A stretch of 64,000 bases of DNA from Macrotis lagotis (Eukaryota; Chordata; Mammalia; Peramelemorphia; Peramelidae), in NCBI RefSeq assembly GCF_037893015.1, contig NC_133665.1:105801937-105865936 (forward strand), given 5' to 3'. Below, one piece after another: positions 54,875 to 64,000 of the stretch (the first letter of the stretch is position 1; each line of letters opens with the position of its first letter). The notes beneath the pieces are model-generated. The model was given only the letters and a program-made list of their open reading frames with translations, did not search any database and was not told the DNA's origin. The position numbers were made by a program, and so were the translations under genes.

Positions 54875-56545
54875 TTTCTTGTTGTCATTCAGATACTCAG
54901 CTGTGGTTGACTCTTTATGACCCATGGACCATGGAATGCCAAACCTTTCTATTCTTTATCTCTTAAAATCTGTACAAGTTCTTCTCATTCTTGACCATTC
55001 CATTCTCCTTTTGCCTTCAGTCTTTCCTGACTTTGGGGTCTTTTCCAAAGAGTCCCATCTTTTTCATTATGTGGTTAAAATATTTAAGCTTCAGCTTCAA
55101 TATTTGACCTTTCAGTGAATAACCTGAATTAATTTCTTTAAGAATTGACTGATTTGATCTCCTTATTGTCCAGGATACTTCCAAAAGTCTTCTCCAGCAC
55201 CATGATTCAAAAGTATAAATTCTGCAGCACTCAGCTTCCTTATAGTCCAATCTTCATAATCATACATTGCTGCTGGTAAAACCATGACTTTGACCATAAG
55301 GATCTTTGTCAGCAAGGTGATATCTCTGCTTTTTAGTATGCTGGCCAGATTTACTATCGCTTTTCTTCTAAGGAGCAAGCATCTTTTATTTTCGTGGCTG
55401 CTGTCACTGTCTATAGTGATCTTTGAGCCCAAAAATATAAAATCTGACTCTGCTTCCATTTTTTTCTCCATTTGCCAGGAAGTGATGGGAACAGTTGCCA
55501 AGATCTTAGTCTTGTTTTTTTTAAATGTTAAGCTTCAAGAAAGAATTTACACTCTCCTTTTTCACCCTCATCAAGAGACTTCTTAATTCCTCTTTATTTT
55601 CTGCCATCAGAGTGGTATTATCTGCATATGTGAGATTGTTGATATTTCTCCTGGCAACTTTTACTCCAGCTTTTTATTCATCTAGCCTGGCATTTTACAT
55701 GCATATAAGTTAAATAAATAAGATGACAACATTCAATCTAGTCATACTCCTTTTCCAATTTTAAACCAGTCAGTTTGTCTGGTTCTCTGTCTGCTTCTAA
55801 CTGTTGCTTCTTGGCCTGCATACAGGTTACTCAGGAGACAAGGAGTCCATCTCTTTGAGGACTCACCACATACTGTCATGAACCACACAGGCAAAGGATT
55901 TAGTGCAGTCAGTGAAAAAGTAGATATTTTTATGGATCTAGCAAAATGTTGGCAATTTGGTCTTTAGTTCCTTTGCCTCTTCAGAAACCAGGCTGCTCTT
56001 CTGATAATTCTCATTTCACATATTGCTAAAGGCTAGCTTGTAATCTTAGGCAAAACTTTTCTGGCATGTGAAATTAGTGTAATTGTTCTATAATTTGAAC
56101 ATTCCTTGGCATTGCCCTTCTTTAGGATTAGAATGTAAACTGATCTTTAACAAACTGGTGGCCACTGTTGGGTTTTACAAACCTTCTGGTATATTGAATG
56201 CAGTACTTTAATGGCATACTCTCTTTAAATAACTAAGCTGGAATTCTATTACCTCTATTAGCCATATTGTTAGCAGTGTTTCCCAAGGTCCACTTGACTT
56301 CATTCTCTAGGGATGTGTGGCTCTAGGTCAGTAAACATACCATTGTTAAGTATCAGTGATGTTTCTTGTATAATTCTTTTGTGATTTCTATTTCTTCTTA
56401 ATCTCTTCTGTTTATGTTAAATCCTCATCCTTTTTGTCTTTTGCCATATCTATTTTTATGTGAAATTTTCCTTGATAACACTAATTTTCTTGAAGAGATC
56501 CCTTTCCCTTATGTTGTTTTCTCTTATTTCTTTGCATTGTTCATT
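54875..56545 (-). mobile_element. RTE/BovB-clade LINE, RT and 3' end
   Basis: The minus strand has an open stretch at 55163-55501 with 'ESDFIFLGSKITIDSDSSHE', 'KRCLLLRRKAIVNLASILKS', 'RDITLLTKILMVKVMVLPAA' and 'MYDYEDWTIRKLSAAE'. I recognise this as the BovB/RTE block 'DFIFLGSKIT...SHEIKRRLLLGRKAM...LKSRDITLPTK...MYGCESWTIKK'. Next comes 'SWCWRRLLEVSWTIRRSNQS' (minus, 55017-55250). The catalytic site near 55615-55635 reads YADN. The 3' end at 54875-54945 (+: 'gttgtcattcagatactcag', 'gttgactctttatgacccat') is the usual RTE end. Part of the RT N-terminus extends to about 56545, more diverged. Old and inactive. Confidence 0.85.
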
Positions 56546-56554
56546 TAAGAAAAG

Positions 56555-56620
56555 CTTCTTATCTCTGGTACATAGTCTGGCATGTATTTGGTGCCTAATA
56601 AATATTTATTGAATGACAGA
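56555..56620 (+). mobile_element. L2 LINE, extreme 3' end
   Basis: 'tctctggtacatagtctgg' and 'gcctaataaatatttattg' with a tgaatgaca end, the L2 terminus. Confidence 0.55.
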
Positions 56621-56717
56621 AGGAAAATAATATATGTCACCACAGGACAGAGTTAGAAGCATTAGGAGAAGCTATAGGAGGTAAATTTCACCTCAACTTA
56701 AAAAAAAAGCTTCCTAA

Positions 56718-56941
56718 CAATTGTTTAATCATTTTTCAGTCATGTCTGACTCTTCATAACCCCTTTGGGATTTTCTTGGCAAAGATACCAGAATGGTTCT
56801 TTCTCCAGCTCATTTAATAGAAGAGAAAACTAAGGCAAATAGGATTAAGTGACTTGCCCAGGGTCACACAGCTAATCAGTTTCTGAGGCCAGAATTGAAA
56901 AGAAGGGCTCAGCACTCTGTTCACTATATCACCTAGCTGCC
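56718..56941 (-). mobile_element. MAR1-type SINE
   Basis: Plus strand 'ttcagtcatgtctgactcttc', 'cccctttgggattttcttgg', 'agtgacttgcccagggtcac', 'atatcacctagctgcc'. The RTE-like tail is clear. Confidence 0.88.
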
Positions 56942-57150
56942 ATAACAATTAGTGCTATCTAAAGGTAATAAGGACACCTCAGGGGGTAGTGAATTGCTCA
57001 TTATCAGAGTTTTGTCAGTGGAATTTAAATAATCACTGGGTATCAGGAATATTGACCAGGGGTATGCTGATATGTATTTACCAGCTCTCTGGGAAACAAA
57101 ATGTATCCATGACACTTTAGGTTTAATTTGCATTATTAACATTTTACTTG

Positions 57151-57304
57151 GGCGGCTAGGTGGCTCAGTGGATAGAGCATCGACCCTGGAGTCAGGAGTA
57201 TCTGAGTTCAAATCCAGCCTCAGACACTTAATAATTATCTAGCTGTGTGGCCTTGGGCAAGCCACTTAACCCCATTTGCCTTGAAAAATCCTAAAAAAAA
57301 AAAA
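57151..57304 (+). mobile_element. Young CORE-SINE (WSINE1-like)
   Basis: Head 'ggcggctaggtggctcag', B box 'gagttcaaatccagcc', core 'tgtggccttgggcaagcc', tail 'cctaaaaaaaaaaaa'. The duplication is unclear. Confidence 0.92.
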
Positions 57305-58008
57305 TTGTATTGACTGACTTTTCTTCCCATTCTTACTATCTCAAAGCTATTCTAGACCCATATCCAACATCTTAGTTGGAGTCAAAAAACAAGTACTGAC
57401 TTCAGAGTCCAAAGACTTATGAGTTCAGGTCATAGCTGTACCCTTGTGGACCTTATGACCTTGGAATGAACACATGTCTTGAGTGATCAAGTATATTTGT
57501 TTACAGGCAATATAATTATTTTTATATTATTATTACATATGACAAGGAAAGGAACCAGCAGTATAATAAACCAAAATCAGTCTGACTCATACCTGGCCCT
57601 GAGGCAAATGGAGCAACAGAGATGCTTTCTAGGATTTATCCCTTTTAAAAACCTAGAGAGCCACATTTAACCCTTCTACCTTGGAGGAAAAGAGACGTGG
57701 CTGCTTTTGGCATTCCCAAGGCAGGGGAATGTAGTCATTTCATAAGATTTAGGCAAAAATGAAACTTCAAAGGCATTTGGTCCAACACTTTCAACACTTT
57801 TCCAATGCTTTTGAAAGGAAAAGTAGCCACTCAGAATCATAATCCCATGTTCTTTACTAGAGGAGGCTCAGTAAACCGTGAACCCCGAGTCAGGAAAACC
57901 TGAATTAAATTCCAGGCTCAACTAAGTGCTTTGTAAACTTTAGAGCAATACATACACACTTGTGAGTGTGTATGCATATAAATATACATGTATATACATA
58001 TGAGAGCT
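57305..58008. other. Anonymous sequence with MIR-like remnants
   Basis: 57375-57470 and 57863-57930 have weak MIR-like patches ('gagttcaggtcatagctg', 'gagtcaggaaaacctgaat'). The rest is unrecognised. Confidence 0.4.
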
Positions 58009-58059
<51 letters not shown>

Positions 58060-58085
58060 GTGATGATGGTGATGATGATGATGAT
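58009..58085 (+). repeat. (ATG)n trinucleotide repeat
   Basis: About twenty-five ATG units with two interruptions (gatggtgat). Gives poly-Met, poly-Asp/His and poly-Ile false frames. Confidence 0.98.
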
Positions 58086-58249
58086 TGTTATTATGGGAAT
58101 TGTTGGCAAAGCCACTGAGTTCCAGCCCCAGGGTTCTGAAATCCTGGATGTATTGAGGTATGGACCTTCTCAGATGATGGACCAACTGACTCCAACCAAG
58201 GAAAGGAACACATCTGAAGGTAGTACATATCTAAGTTTCAACTCTTGAG

Positions 58250-58830
58250 GGGGAAGTCTTCTTTCTATTCATGTGGCCACTACTGTTCAGATTCTTACTA
58301 CCTCTGATCTAGACTATTGCAGTAGTGTCCTAATTGGTTTTTGTAATTCCATTGTCTCCCCCACTTCCAAACCATTCTTCACCTAGATGATACATTTATA
58401 CTCCTAAAACAAAGATCTGCCTGTACTTCTCACCTACTCAAAACTCTTCAGTCTCTAAGCTTCTCCTTTGCCTCTAGAAATAAGTACAAAATAGCCAACC
58501 CAGCATTGAAAGCCTTCTACATTCTGGCTCCCATACATTTTTCCAGGCTCATCTATGCTACTTAACTTCATCCATTCTCTGTTCAAATCAAACTGGCCAA
58601 TTAGCTTTCCCCTGAAATTGACATGCCATCTGCAGATATTCTACCTCTCCATACTTGTTCCCCATGTTCAGATTACACTTCTCTTCTCTCCCCTGCTTAT
58701 TAGAATATTTAGCTTCCTTCAAAGGACAATTCCATTGTTAGTGCTCTCTGCATCTTGAAATTACTTTATGAATACAAATATTTGCTTCTCTATGTCCTTG
58801 TATTCACCCTCTAGACTACAGGATGTCCCC
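58250..58830 (+). mobile_element. L2-like LINE, RT C-terminal region
   Basis: 'ctgatctagactattgcag', 'gtcctaattggtttttgtaa', 'acctactcaaaactcttcag', 'gaaagccttctacattctgg', an L2-type run in sense. The frame is lost. Confidence 0.65.
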
Positions 58831-58968
58831 AAAGTCTGAGTCTGAAATGACTGATAAACACTCATCTATTCAGACAATCAGAAGCACTGCTTAGGACCTA
58901 AGCAAATGACTTTAAAATAGCAGTGAAGACATAGAAGTATAGTGCTGAGAAAGATGGTAGAGACTATC

Positions 58969-59173
58969 TCATTCAGTTGTTTGGTGGTATCTAACTATTT
59001 GTGATCCCAAGTGGGATTCTCTTAACAAAAGATTCTCCAGTTGTTTGTTACTTCCTTCTCCAGTGCATCAAGGAAACAGAGGGTAAATGATTTGTCCAAC
59101 TAGTGTCTGAAGTCAAATTTGAACTCAGGGCTTTCTGAGTCCAGGGCCAGCGCTCTATCTACTAAGCTACCTC
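58969..59173 (-). mobile_element. MAR1-type SINE
   Basis: Plus strand 'tcattcagttgtttggtgg', 'gtgatcccaagtgggattc', 'tcaaatttgaactcaggg', 'ctctatctactaagctacc'. Confidence 0.8.
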
Positions 59174-59264
59174 AGAGGATGGTTCTCAGAGGTTGTCTAA
59201 TCCAATCTAAATCCATCTCCTTTCATTCATAAATAGCATGTTTCCTCATCAGTCCTCTGGAATT

Positions 59265-59390
59265 GTGAGTGGTCCCTATTGAGCATAGTTCTTTTATCAT
59301 TTAAAGCTGTTTGTTTTTAATGTGTTGGTGTTATTATATAAATCATTCTTCTTGTTCTGCTCATTTGCTTCTTCATCAATTTACAGGGGA
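59265..59390 (-). mobile_element. L1 LINE fragment, antisense
   Basis: Plus strand 'ttcttgttctgctcatttgc' and 'ttcatcaatttacag' follow the reverse-complement L1 ORF2 C-terminus. Confidence 0.5.
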
Positions 59391-59589
59391 GAGGAACCTC
59401 AAGCCTGCCAGCAGTATTGGTGTAGTATTGCCAAAGCAACCAGAGGTGGGACTAAATTCAATAAATATAGCAGCTTTTTAGGGATGAATTAATTAAATGT
59501 TTGACCAAAGATGACCCATGAATGATGTTATAAATATCCAAATGGCATTTGGCAGAAAAAAAGGTGGGGAACAACTCTAATTTATAAAA

Positions 59590-60480
59590 TCTTCAAAATT
59601 GTTCCTTTTTATAATATTGATATTATAATATGCATTGCTCTGCTCTCTGCATCAGTTCATATGACTTTACATGTTTTTCTGAAATCTTCTATTTCTTTAT
59701 TTCTTAAAGTACAACAGTATTCCATTGAATTCATATCCCACAGCTTCCCCAGTTGATGGACATCTCCCCCATTTGCAGTTTTTTGCCACTATGAAAAGAG
59801 CTGCTATAAATATTTTTATGCATAAGGGACATTTTCCTCCTTCTTTGATCCCTTTTGAGTCTGCTTAGCAATGATATAGCTGGGTTAAAGGTCATGCGCT
59901 GTTTACTAACTTTATGTGTAAAATTCCAAATTGCTTTCCAGAATGGTTATATCCATTCACAAGTTCACCAACAGTGCATCAGTGTACCCATTTTTCTATG
60001 GCCCCTTCAACATGTATCATTTTCTTTTTTTAATCATCTTTTCCACTCTGATGGGTATGAAATAGAATCTCAGAATTGCTTTAATTTGCATTTCTCTAAT
60101 TATTAGTGATTTGGAACTTTTTTCATATAGCTATAGATAGCTTGGTTTTCTTCCCTTCAGAACTGCTTATTCATATCCTTAGATCATTTGAAGAATTGCT
60201 TCTCTTTCTGAGAAACTTGCTAAAAAAAAGATATTCCTCCCAGTTGTTTCCCTTTTAATTTTAGCTTTATTAGATTTATTTCAGCAAAAACTTTTTAATT
60301 TTATGTAATCAAAATAATTCATTTTCTCTTTTGTGATCTTCCCTATTCCTTGTTTGGTCATGAACTTTTTTTCCTATCCAAATATCTGATGGGCAATTTT
60401 ATTCATATTTCTCTAATTTGTTTATGTTGCTTTATCTTTCAGGTAATCTTATGAAATTTTGAAAAAAAAAACTAGATCCC
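59590..60480 (-). mobile_element. L1 LINE, ORF2 C-terminal region, antisense
   Basis: Plus strand 'ctgctctctgcatcagttc', 'agtattccattgaattcat', 'gatatagctgggttaaagg', 'ccaaattgctttccagaat', 'tcaccaacagtgcatcagtg' and 'aatttgcatttctctaatta' are in the order of the reverse-complement L1 ORF2. The frame is broken. Confidence 0.8.
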
Positions 60481-60539
60481 ATAGCCTTTTTCCCCTTTCC
60501 ATATCATAGAGTACTTGTAGTCTATTAAAATTCTTACCT

Positions 60540-60700
60540 ATTTTTCACAGGGACTATCACTGGACTCCCCATCCTGTACTTGAGAAGGTCTTTTGAACCC
60601 TTGTGTAGAACTTGTTTTACATGCATCCCTATTTAACTCCAGCTTATTAGTTTTGGCCTATTATTTGGTACTGTCAGGGTATCACGGCCATCTGTGCCTT
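60540..60700 (-). mobile_element. CR1/L3 LINE fragment (probable)
   Basis: Plus strand 'ccccatcctgtacttgagaa' and 'cttttgaacccttgtgtag', then 'tacatgcatccctatttaac', fit a diverged reverse-complement CR1/L3 block. Confidence 0.45.
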
Positions 60701-60769
60701 GACCCCAATCACTAATAAATAGTGAACAGAAGCAGGTCAAGGTTGAACTTTCTTTGCTATGATTGTACA

Positions 60770-60895
60770 TCATAGTATAGTGAATACAACACCTGACTTT
60801 TAGTTAGCATCCCAGATCAAACACAGGCTATTTTATTGCTCACAGCCTTATTTTTTATCTGTAAAATGAGAAAAAAATACTTCGACCTCAGAGTA
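60770..60895 (+). mobile_element. MIR SINE (diverged)
   Basis: 'catagtatagtgaatacaac' head, 'ttattttttatctgtaaaatg' and 'cgacctcagagtac'. Weak but in order. Confidence 0.5.
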
Positions 60896-60959
60896 CAGTT
60901 GACAGCTGGAGTATGAGCAGAGGAGATGATCATGAAAGGATTCTAAGAAATAGTTTTCA

Positions 60960-61800
60960 AAAGTAGAATGATAAATTATAAATTACCATATAAAATATCC
61001 TTTATGTGTAGTAAGATAATAATAAATAAAACAGAAGAAATATAAATGAACAACTCTTACCTCATACTGTACAAATTGGGAAAGAAGACCAAAAATAGGA
61101 AGTCAGTGTTGGTGAGACTGTGGGAAGACTGGCATAGTTGTTGGTGGAGCTGTGAGTTAATCTAGTCATTCTGAGTATCAGAATTGTATGAGAAAAATGT
61201 ACTCTTTGTCCCAGCAGTCCCACACATAATAGCCTCAGGGAGATCAAAGACAGAAACAAAATTCCATTATCTACCAAAATATTAATAAAAGCTCTTTTGT
61301 GGTAACAAAGAACTAGAAATAAGGTGATTGATCATCAATTGGGTGATGTTTGAATAAATGATCATTATATATGACTATAATATAGTATTTTCCAAAGTAA
61401 AAAATGACAAATATGAGGAAATCAGAGAAATGTGGGAAGATCTATATGAACTGATGCAAAATAAAAGAAGTAGGACTGAATCACTATATATATCTAGAGC
61501 ATTGTAAATGAAGAGACCGTTCAAAGGAGGCTAAACTCTGAATAACTGGGAAAAACCCTAACCCCAAATTAAAACCAAATAGTCCTGGAAAACAGGTAAT
61601 ACCTCCCTCTTATCTCCTAATAAGTAGGGTACAGTTGCTTGCATTGTCAGATACAGTCACTCTGTATAATCTTAGCTGATTGTTTATTCCAAGAGGGGTC
61701 CAGAGGGAGGAAAATCCACAAATGCCTGTAATTTAAGAACAGATTAAAGAAGTAGCCATATCAGGCATAGATACCTTCATTATTAAATATATATAATAAA
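60960..61800 (+). mobile_element. L1 LINE, ORF2 C-terminal region and 3' UTR
   Basis: 'gttggtgagactgtgggaag', 'ggcatagttgttggtggagc', 'cccagcagtcccacacataa', 'ggtaacaaagaactagaaat', 'catcaattgggtgatgtttg' and 'tatatgaactgatgcaaaat' follow L1 ORF2 in sense. The 3' UTR continues to about 61760. Frame lost. Confidence 0.75.
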
Positions 61801-61934
61801 AATATTTTTAAATTTCAGTAAATAAATAAAATAAAGAATACAATCCTCAATAAAATTTTCAATTCCAAACTATTTACATCTTGAAAGAAATAAAGAATTA
61901 CTTTTACCAAAAAAGCCTTTTGTTTTGAGTCCCC

Positions 61935-62233
61935 TACTTTTTTTTCCACCTTGGAGATTGGAACTCCCAGTCTTATTCCTGTTAGAAGTGAAGTAGCCAC
62001 TCATGGGTCTGATCCCAGTGATGATTGGTTTGGGAGCTTCAACATTGCCCATTCCTAGTCTAAGTCAGTTCTCTACTCCTTAGGCAGCCTGTTGGCCCTC
62101 TCTTCCCAGGGGTTCATCATATTGATGCCATTATGGATAACTGCCATAGTTTAGAGCTCCCTAGCTCAAGGGATTCATCAGTCTCAGAAGCTCCCCCATA
62201 GCAGGAATTACAGGTATATACCTCCATACCCAG
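61935..62233 (-). pseudogene. 7SL (SRP) RNA retropseudogene
   Basis: The plus strand reads close to the reverse complement of 7SL RNA over about 300 bases, the length of the RNA. Matching blocks are 'ctactccttaggcagcctg' (about 62072-62090), 'catcatattgatgcc' (62116-62130), 'ctcaagggattcatcagtctc' (62165-62185) and 'gaattacaggtatatacctcc' (62205-62225), with the 5' end at about 62233 (ctggg on minus). At its 3' side the plus strand has a T8 run near 61941, as expected for a poly(A) tail of a minus-strand retrocopy. Many substitutions show an old, inactive copy. Unlike the 7SL-derived SINEs of primates and rodents, it includes the central S-domain sequence. Confidence 0.8.
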
Positions 62234-62297
62234 AATATGAACACCTTTTGGGGGTGAGGGTGGAGAATGATGACTTCTTTTTTAAAAAAGATTTATT

Positions 62298-62441
62298 GGG
62301 GCAGCTGGGTGACGCAGTGGAAAAGGCACCAGCCCTGGAGTCAGGAATACCTGGGTTCAAATCCAGTCTCAGACACTTAATAATTACCTAGCCATGTGGC
62401 CTTGGGCAAGCCACTTAACTCCATTTGCCTTGCAAAAACCT
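62298..62441 (+). mobile_element. Young CORE-SINE (WSINE1-like)
   Basis: Head 'gggcagctgggtgacgcag', B box 'gggttcaaatccagtc', core 'catgtggccttgggcaagcc', tail 'cttgcaaaaacctaaa'. Flanks aaaaaagatttatt (62284-62297) and aaaaaaaatttatt (62442-62455) are a 14-bp duplication with one mismatch. Confidence 0.92.
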
Positions 62442-62455
62442 AAAAAAAATTTATT

Positions 62456-63660
62456 TATTTTTAACATTAAACTTTTTGACTAAACAAGAGATAGAGAACA
62501 TTATGCAATACAAAACGGGTAATTTTGATTGCATTAAATTAAAAAGATTTTACACAAACAAAATCAATGCAACCAAGATTAGAAGGAAAACAAAAAGATT
62601 GGAAAAAAATTTATAACTAGTGTTTCTGATAAAGACCTCATTTCCAAACTATTTAGAGAACAAAATCAAATTTATTGGAATAAAAGTCATTCCTTAATTG
62701 ATAAATAGTGAAAGTATGTGAACAGGCTGTTTTCAAATGATGAGATGAAAGCTATCTATAGTCATTTGGGAAAATGCTCTAAATCACTATTGAGTAGAGA
62801 AATGAAAATTAAAGAAATTCTGAGTTACATATATTAGATTGGTTAATATGACAGAAAAGGAAAATGATAAATATTGGAGAAGATGTAGGAAAATTGAAAT
62901 ACTAATGCATTGTTTGGTGGAATTGTGAAATAATCCAATCATTCTGGGGAGCAATTTGAAACTATGCCCAAAGGGTTCTAAAACTGTCTATACCTTTTGA
63001 TCCAGCAATACCACTACTAGATCTATATCCTCAAGAGATTAAAAAAGAAGGAAAAGCATCCACATGTACAAAAATATTTATAGCAATTCTTTTAATGATG
63101 GCAAAAATATAAATTGTAGGGATACTCATAAATTAGGGAATGGCTGAGTATATGAGTGTAATGGATTACTATCATACCTGTAAGAAATGACAATCAGTCA
63201 GATTTCAGAAAAACCTGTAAAGACTTATATGAACTGCTTCTGAGTGAAGAGAGCAGAACCAGGAGACCTATTGTACATAGTTACTATAATAGATTTAATT
63301 CTTTTCAGCAATACAGTGATCCAAGACAATTTCAAAAGACTCATGATGGAAAATGCCATCCATATCTAGAAAAGAACTATGGGATCTGAATTCAGATTGA
63401 AGAATACTATTTTCACTTTTTTATTTTTTTGTGACTTTTCCCTTTTGTTTTCTTTCTTTTTTTTTACAACATTACTAATGTGGAAATATGCTTGCATGAT
63501 TAAACATGTATAACCTATATTAGATTGTTTTCCATCTTGGAAAGAAGAAATAGGAAGGAGGGAAGGAGAAAAAATTTGAAACTCAAAATCTTATAAAAAA
63601 TGAGTGTTGAAAACTATCTTTACATGTAATTGGAAAAAATAAAATTCCAATTTTTTAAAA
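62456..63660 (+). mobile_element. L1 LINE, ORF2 C-terminal region and complete 3' end
   Basis: Follows L1 in sense: 'cctcatttccaaactattta', 'aaatcactattgagtagag', 'gatccagcaataccactac', 'acatgtacaaaaatatttat', 'atgaactgcttctgagtgaa', then the 3' UTR 'gatccaagacaatttcaaaa', 'aacatgtataacctatatta' and 'ttacatgtaattggaaaaaa'. Degenerate, no open frame. Confidence 0.82.
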
Positions 63661-63664
63661 AGGT

Positions 63665-63890
63665 AATTTAATCCCTGAAAATTTTTTTTCGATTCTAAAT
63701 TCTCTCCTTCCCTTTCTTCCCTTACCCATTGAGAAGGCAAGCATTATATCAATCATACATGTGAAATAATGCAAAACATATTTACAGATTAGCCATGTTA
63801 GTAAAAAAACAAGATAAACAAAGAAAGTAAAAACAAATCTCCATTCTGCACTCAGAATTCATCAGCTCATGGCCTTTTTAAAAGAAATTT
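63665..63890 (-). mobile_element. L1 3' UTR, antisense, tail-to-tail with the previous L1
   Basis: Plus strand 'cattgagaaggcaagcatta', 'atacatgtgaaataatgc', 'aaaacatatttacagattag' are the reverse complement of the same kind of 3' UTR. The two L1 ends face each other. Confidence 0.6.
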
Positions 63891-64000
63891 CTTAATGAAG
63901 TGGGGAGAAGAGAAATAGAATGGTAGCCAGATGGGGTGGCAGGGTCAAGGGAAGCCTGTTTTAGGACTGGGGAGACCTGAGCATGTGTTTACAGGCAGAT

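Noticed and set aside
57918-58248. Poly-Ile, poly-His and poly-Met frames
   Set aside because: Translation of the ATG repeat in three frames.
1-64000. A previously undescribed multi-gene system
   Set aside because: Apart from one Bassoon exon, everything I can identify is known repeat families and simple repeats; the remaining stretches are anonymous intron. Nothing supports a new system.

Overview
This is non-coding-rich vertebrate DNA, almost certainly from a marsupial. It holds marsupial-type tRNA-derived CORE-SINEs (many with intact target-site duplications), MAR1-type SINEs with an RTE-like tail, old L2 and CR1/L3 LINE fragments, MIR and MIR3 copies, marsupial L1 pieces and an RTE/BovB-clade LINE. 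The youngest SINE family, with the tail CCTAAAAAAA, is the form I associate with Australian marsupials, especially dasyurids. That species assignment is inference from memory.

One host coding exon is recognisable: 29234-29639 on the + strand. Its 135 complete codons match the N-terminal part of Bassoon (BSN), the presynaptic active-zone scaffold, including six of the eight cysteines of the first Piccolo/Bassoon zinc finger. The exon has a good 3' splice site before it and a GT donor after it. The following Val-Lys-Glu-Trp...CLNC exon is not in the window, and neither is the GC-rich first coding exon. The layout is therefore about 29 kb of upstream intron, the 406-nt exon, and about 34 kb of downstream intron.

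Upstream intron (1-29.2 kb): L2 and CR1/L3 fragments, MIR/MIR3, MAR1 SINEs, three young CORE-SINEs, a probable hAT-type MITE, an L1 3' end with a 17-bp target-site duplication, several microsatellites and stretches of anonymous sequence. Around the exon (27-34 kb): four young SINEs, all antisense to BSN. Downstream intron (29.6-64 kb): CR1/L3 LINE copies split by later insertions, L1 fragments in both orientations (one reaching its 5' end at about 53.4 kb), an RTE/BovB-type LINE at 54.9-56.5 kb, a LINE C-terminal region with a zinc-finger-like motif at 41.1-41.65 kb, a 7SL RNA retropseudogene at 61.9-62.2 kb and several expandable arrays.

I found no operon, CRISPR array, toxin system or other new multi-gene system. 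The observations most worth checking are the cryptic 52-nt exon geometry carried by antisense SINEs, the shared 3' tail of MAR1 and the RTE element, the 7SL pseudogene, and the short tandem-repeat/hairpin cluster near 4.9 kb. Boundaries of old repeats were judged by eye and may be off by tens of bases.
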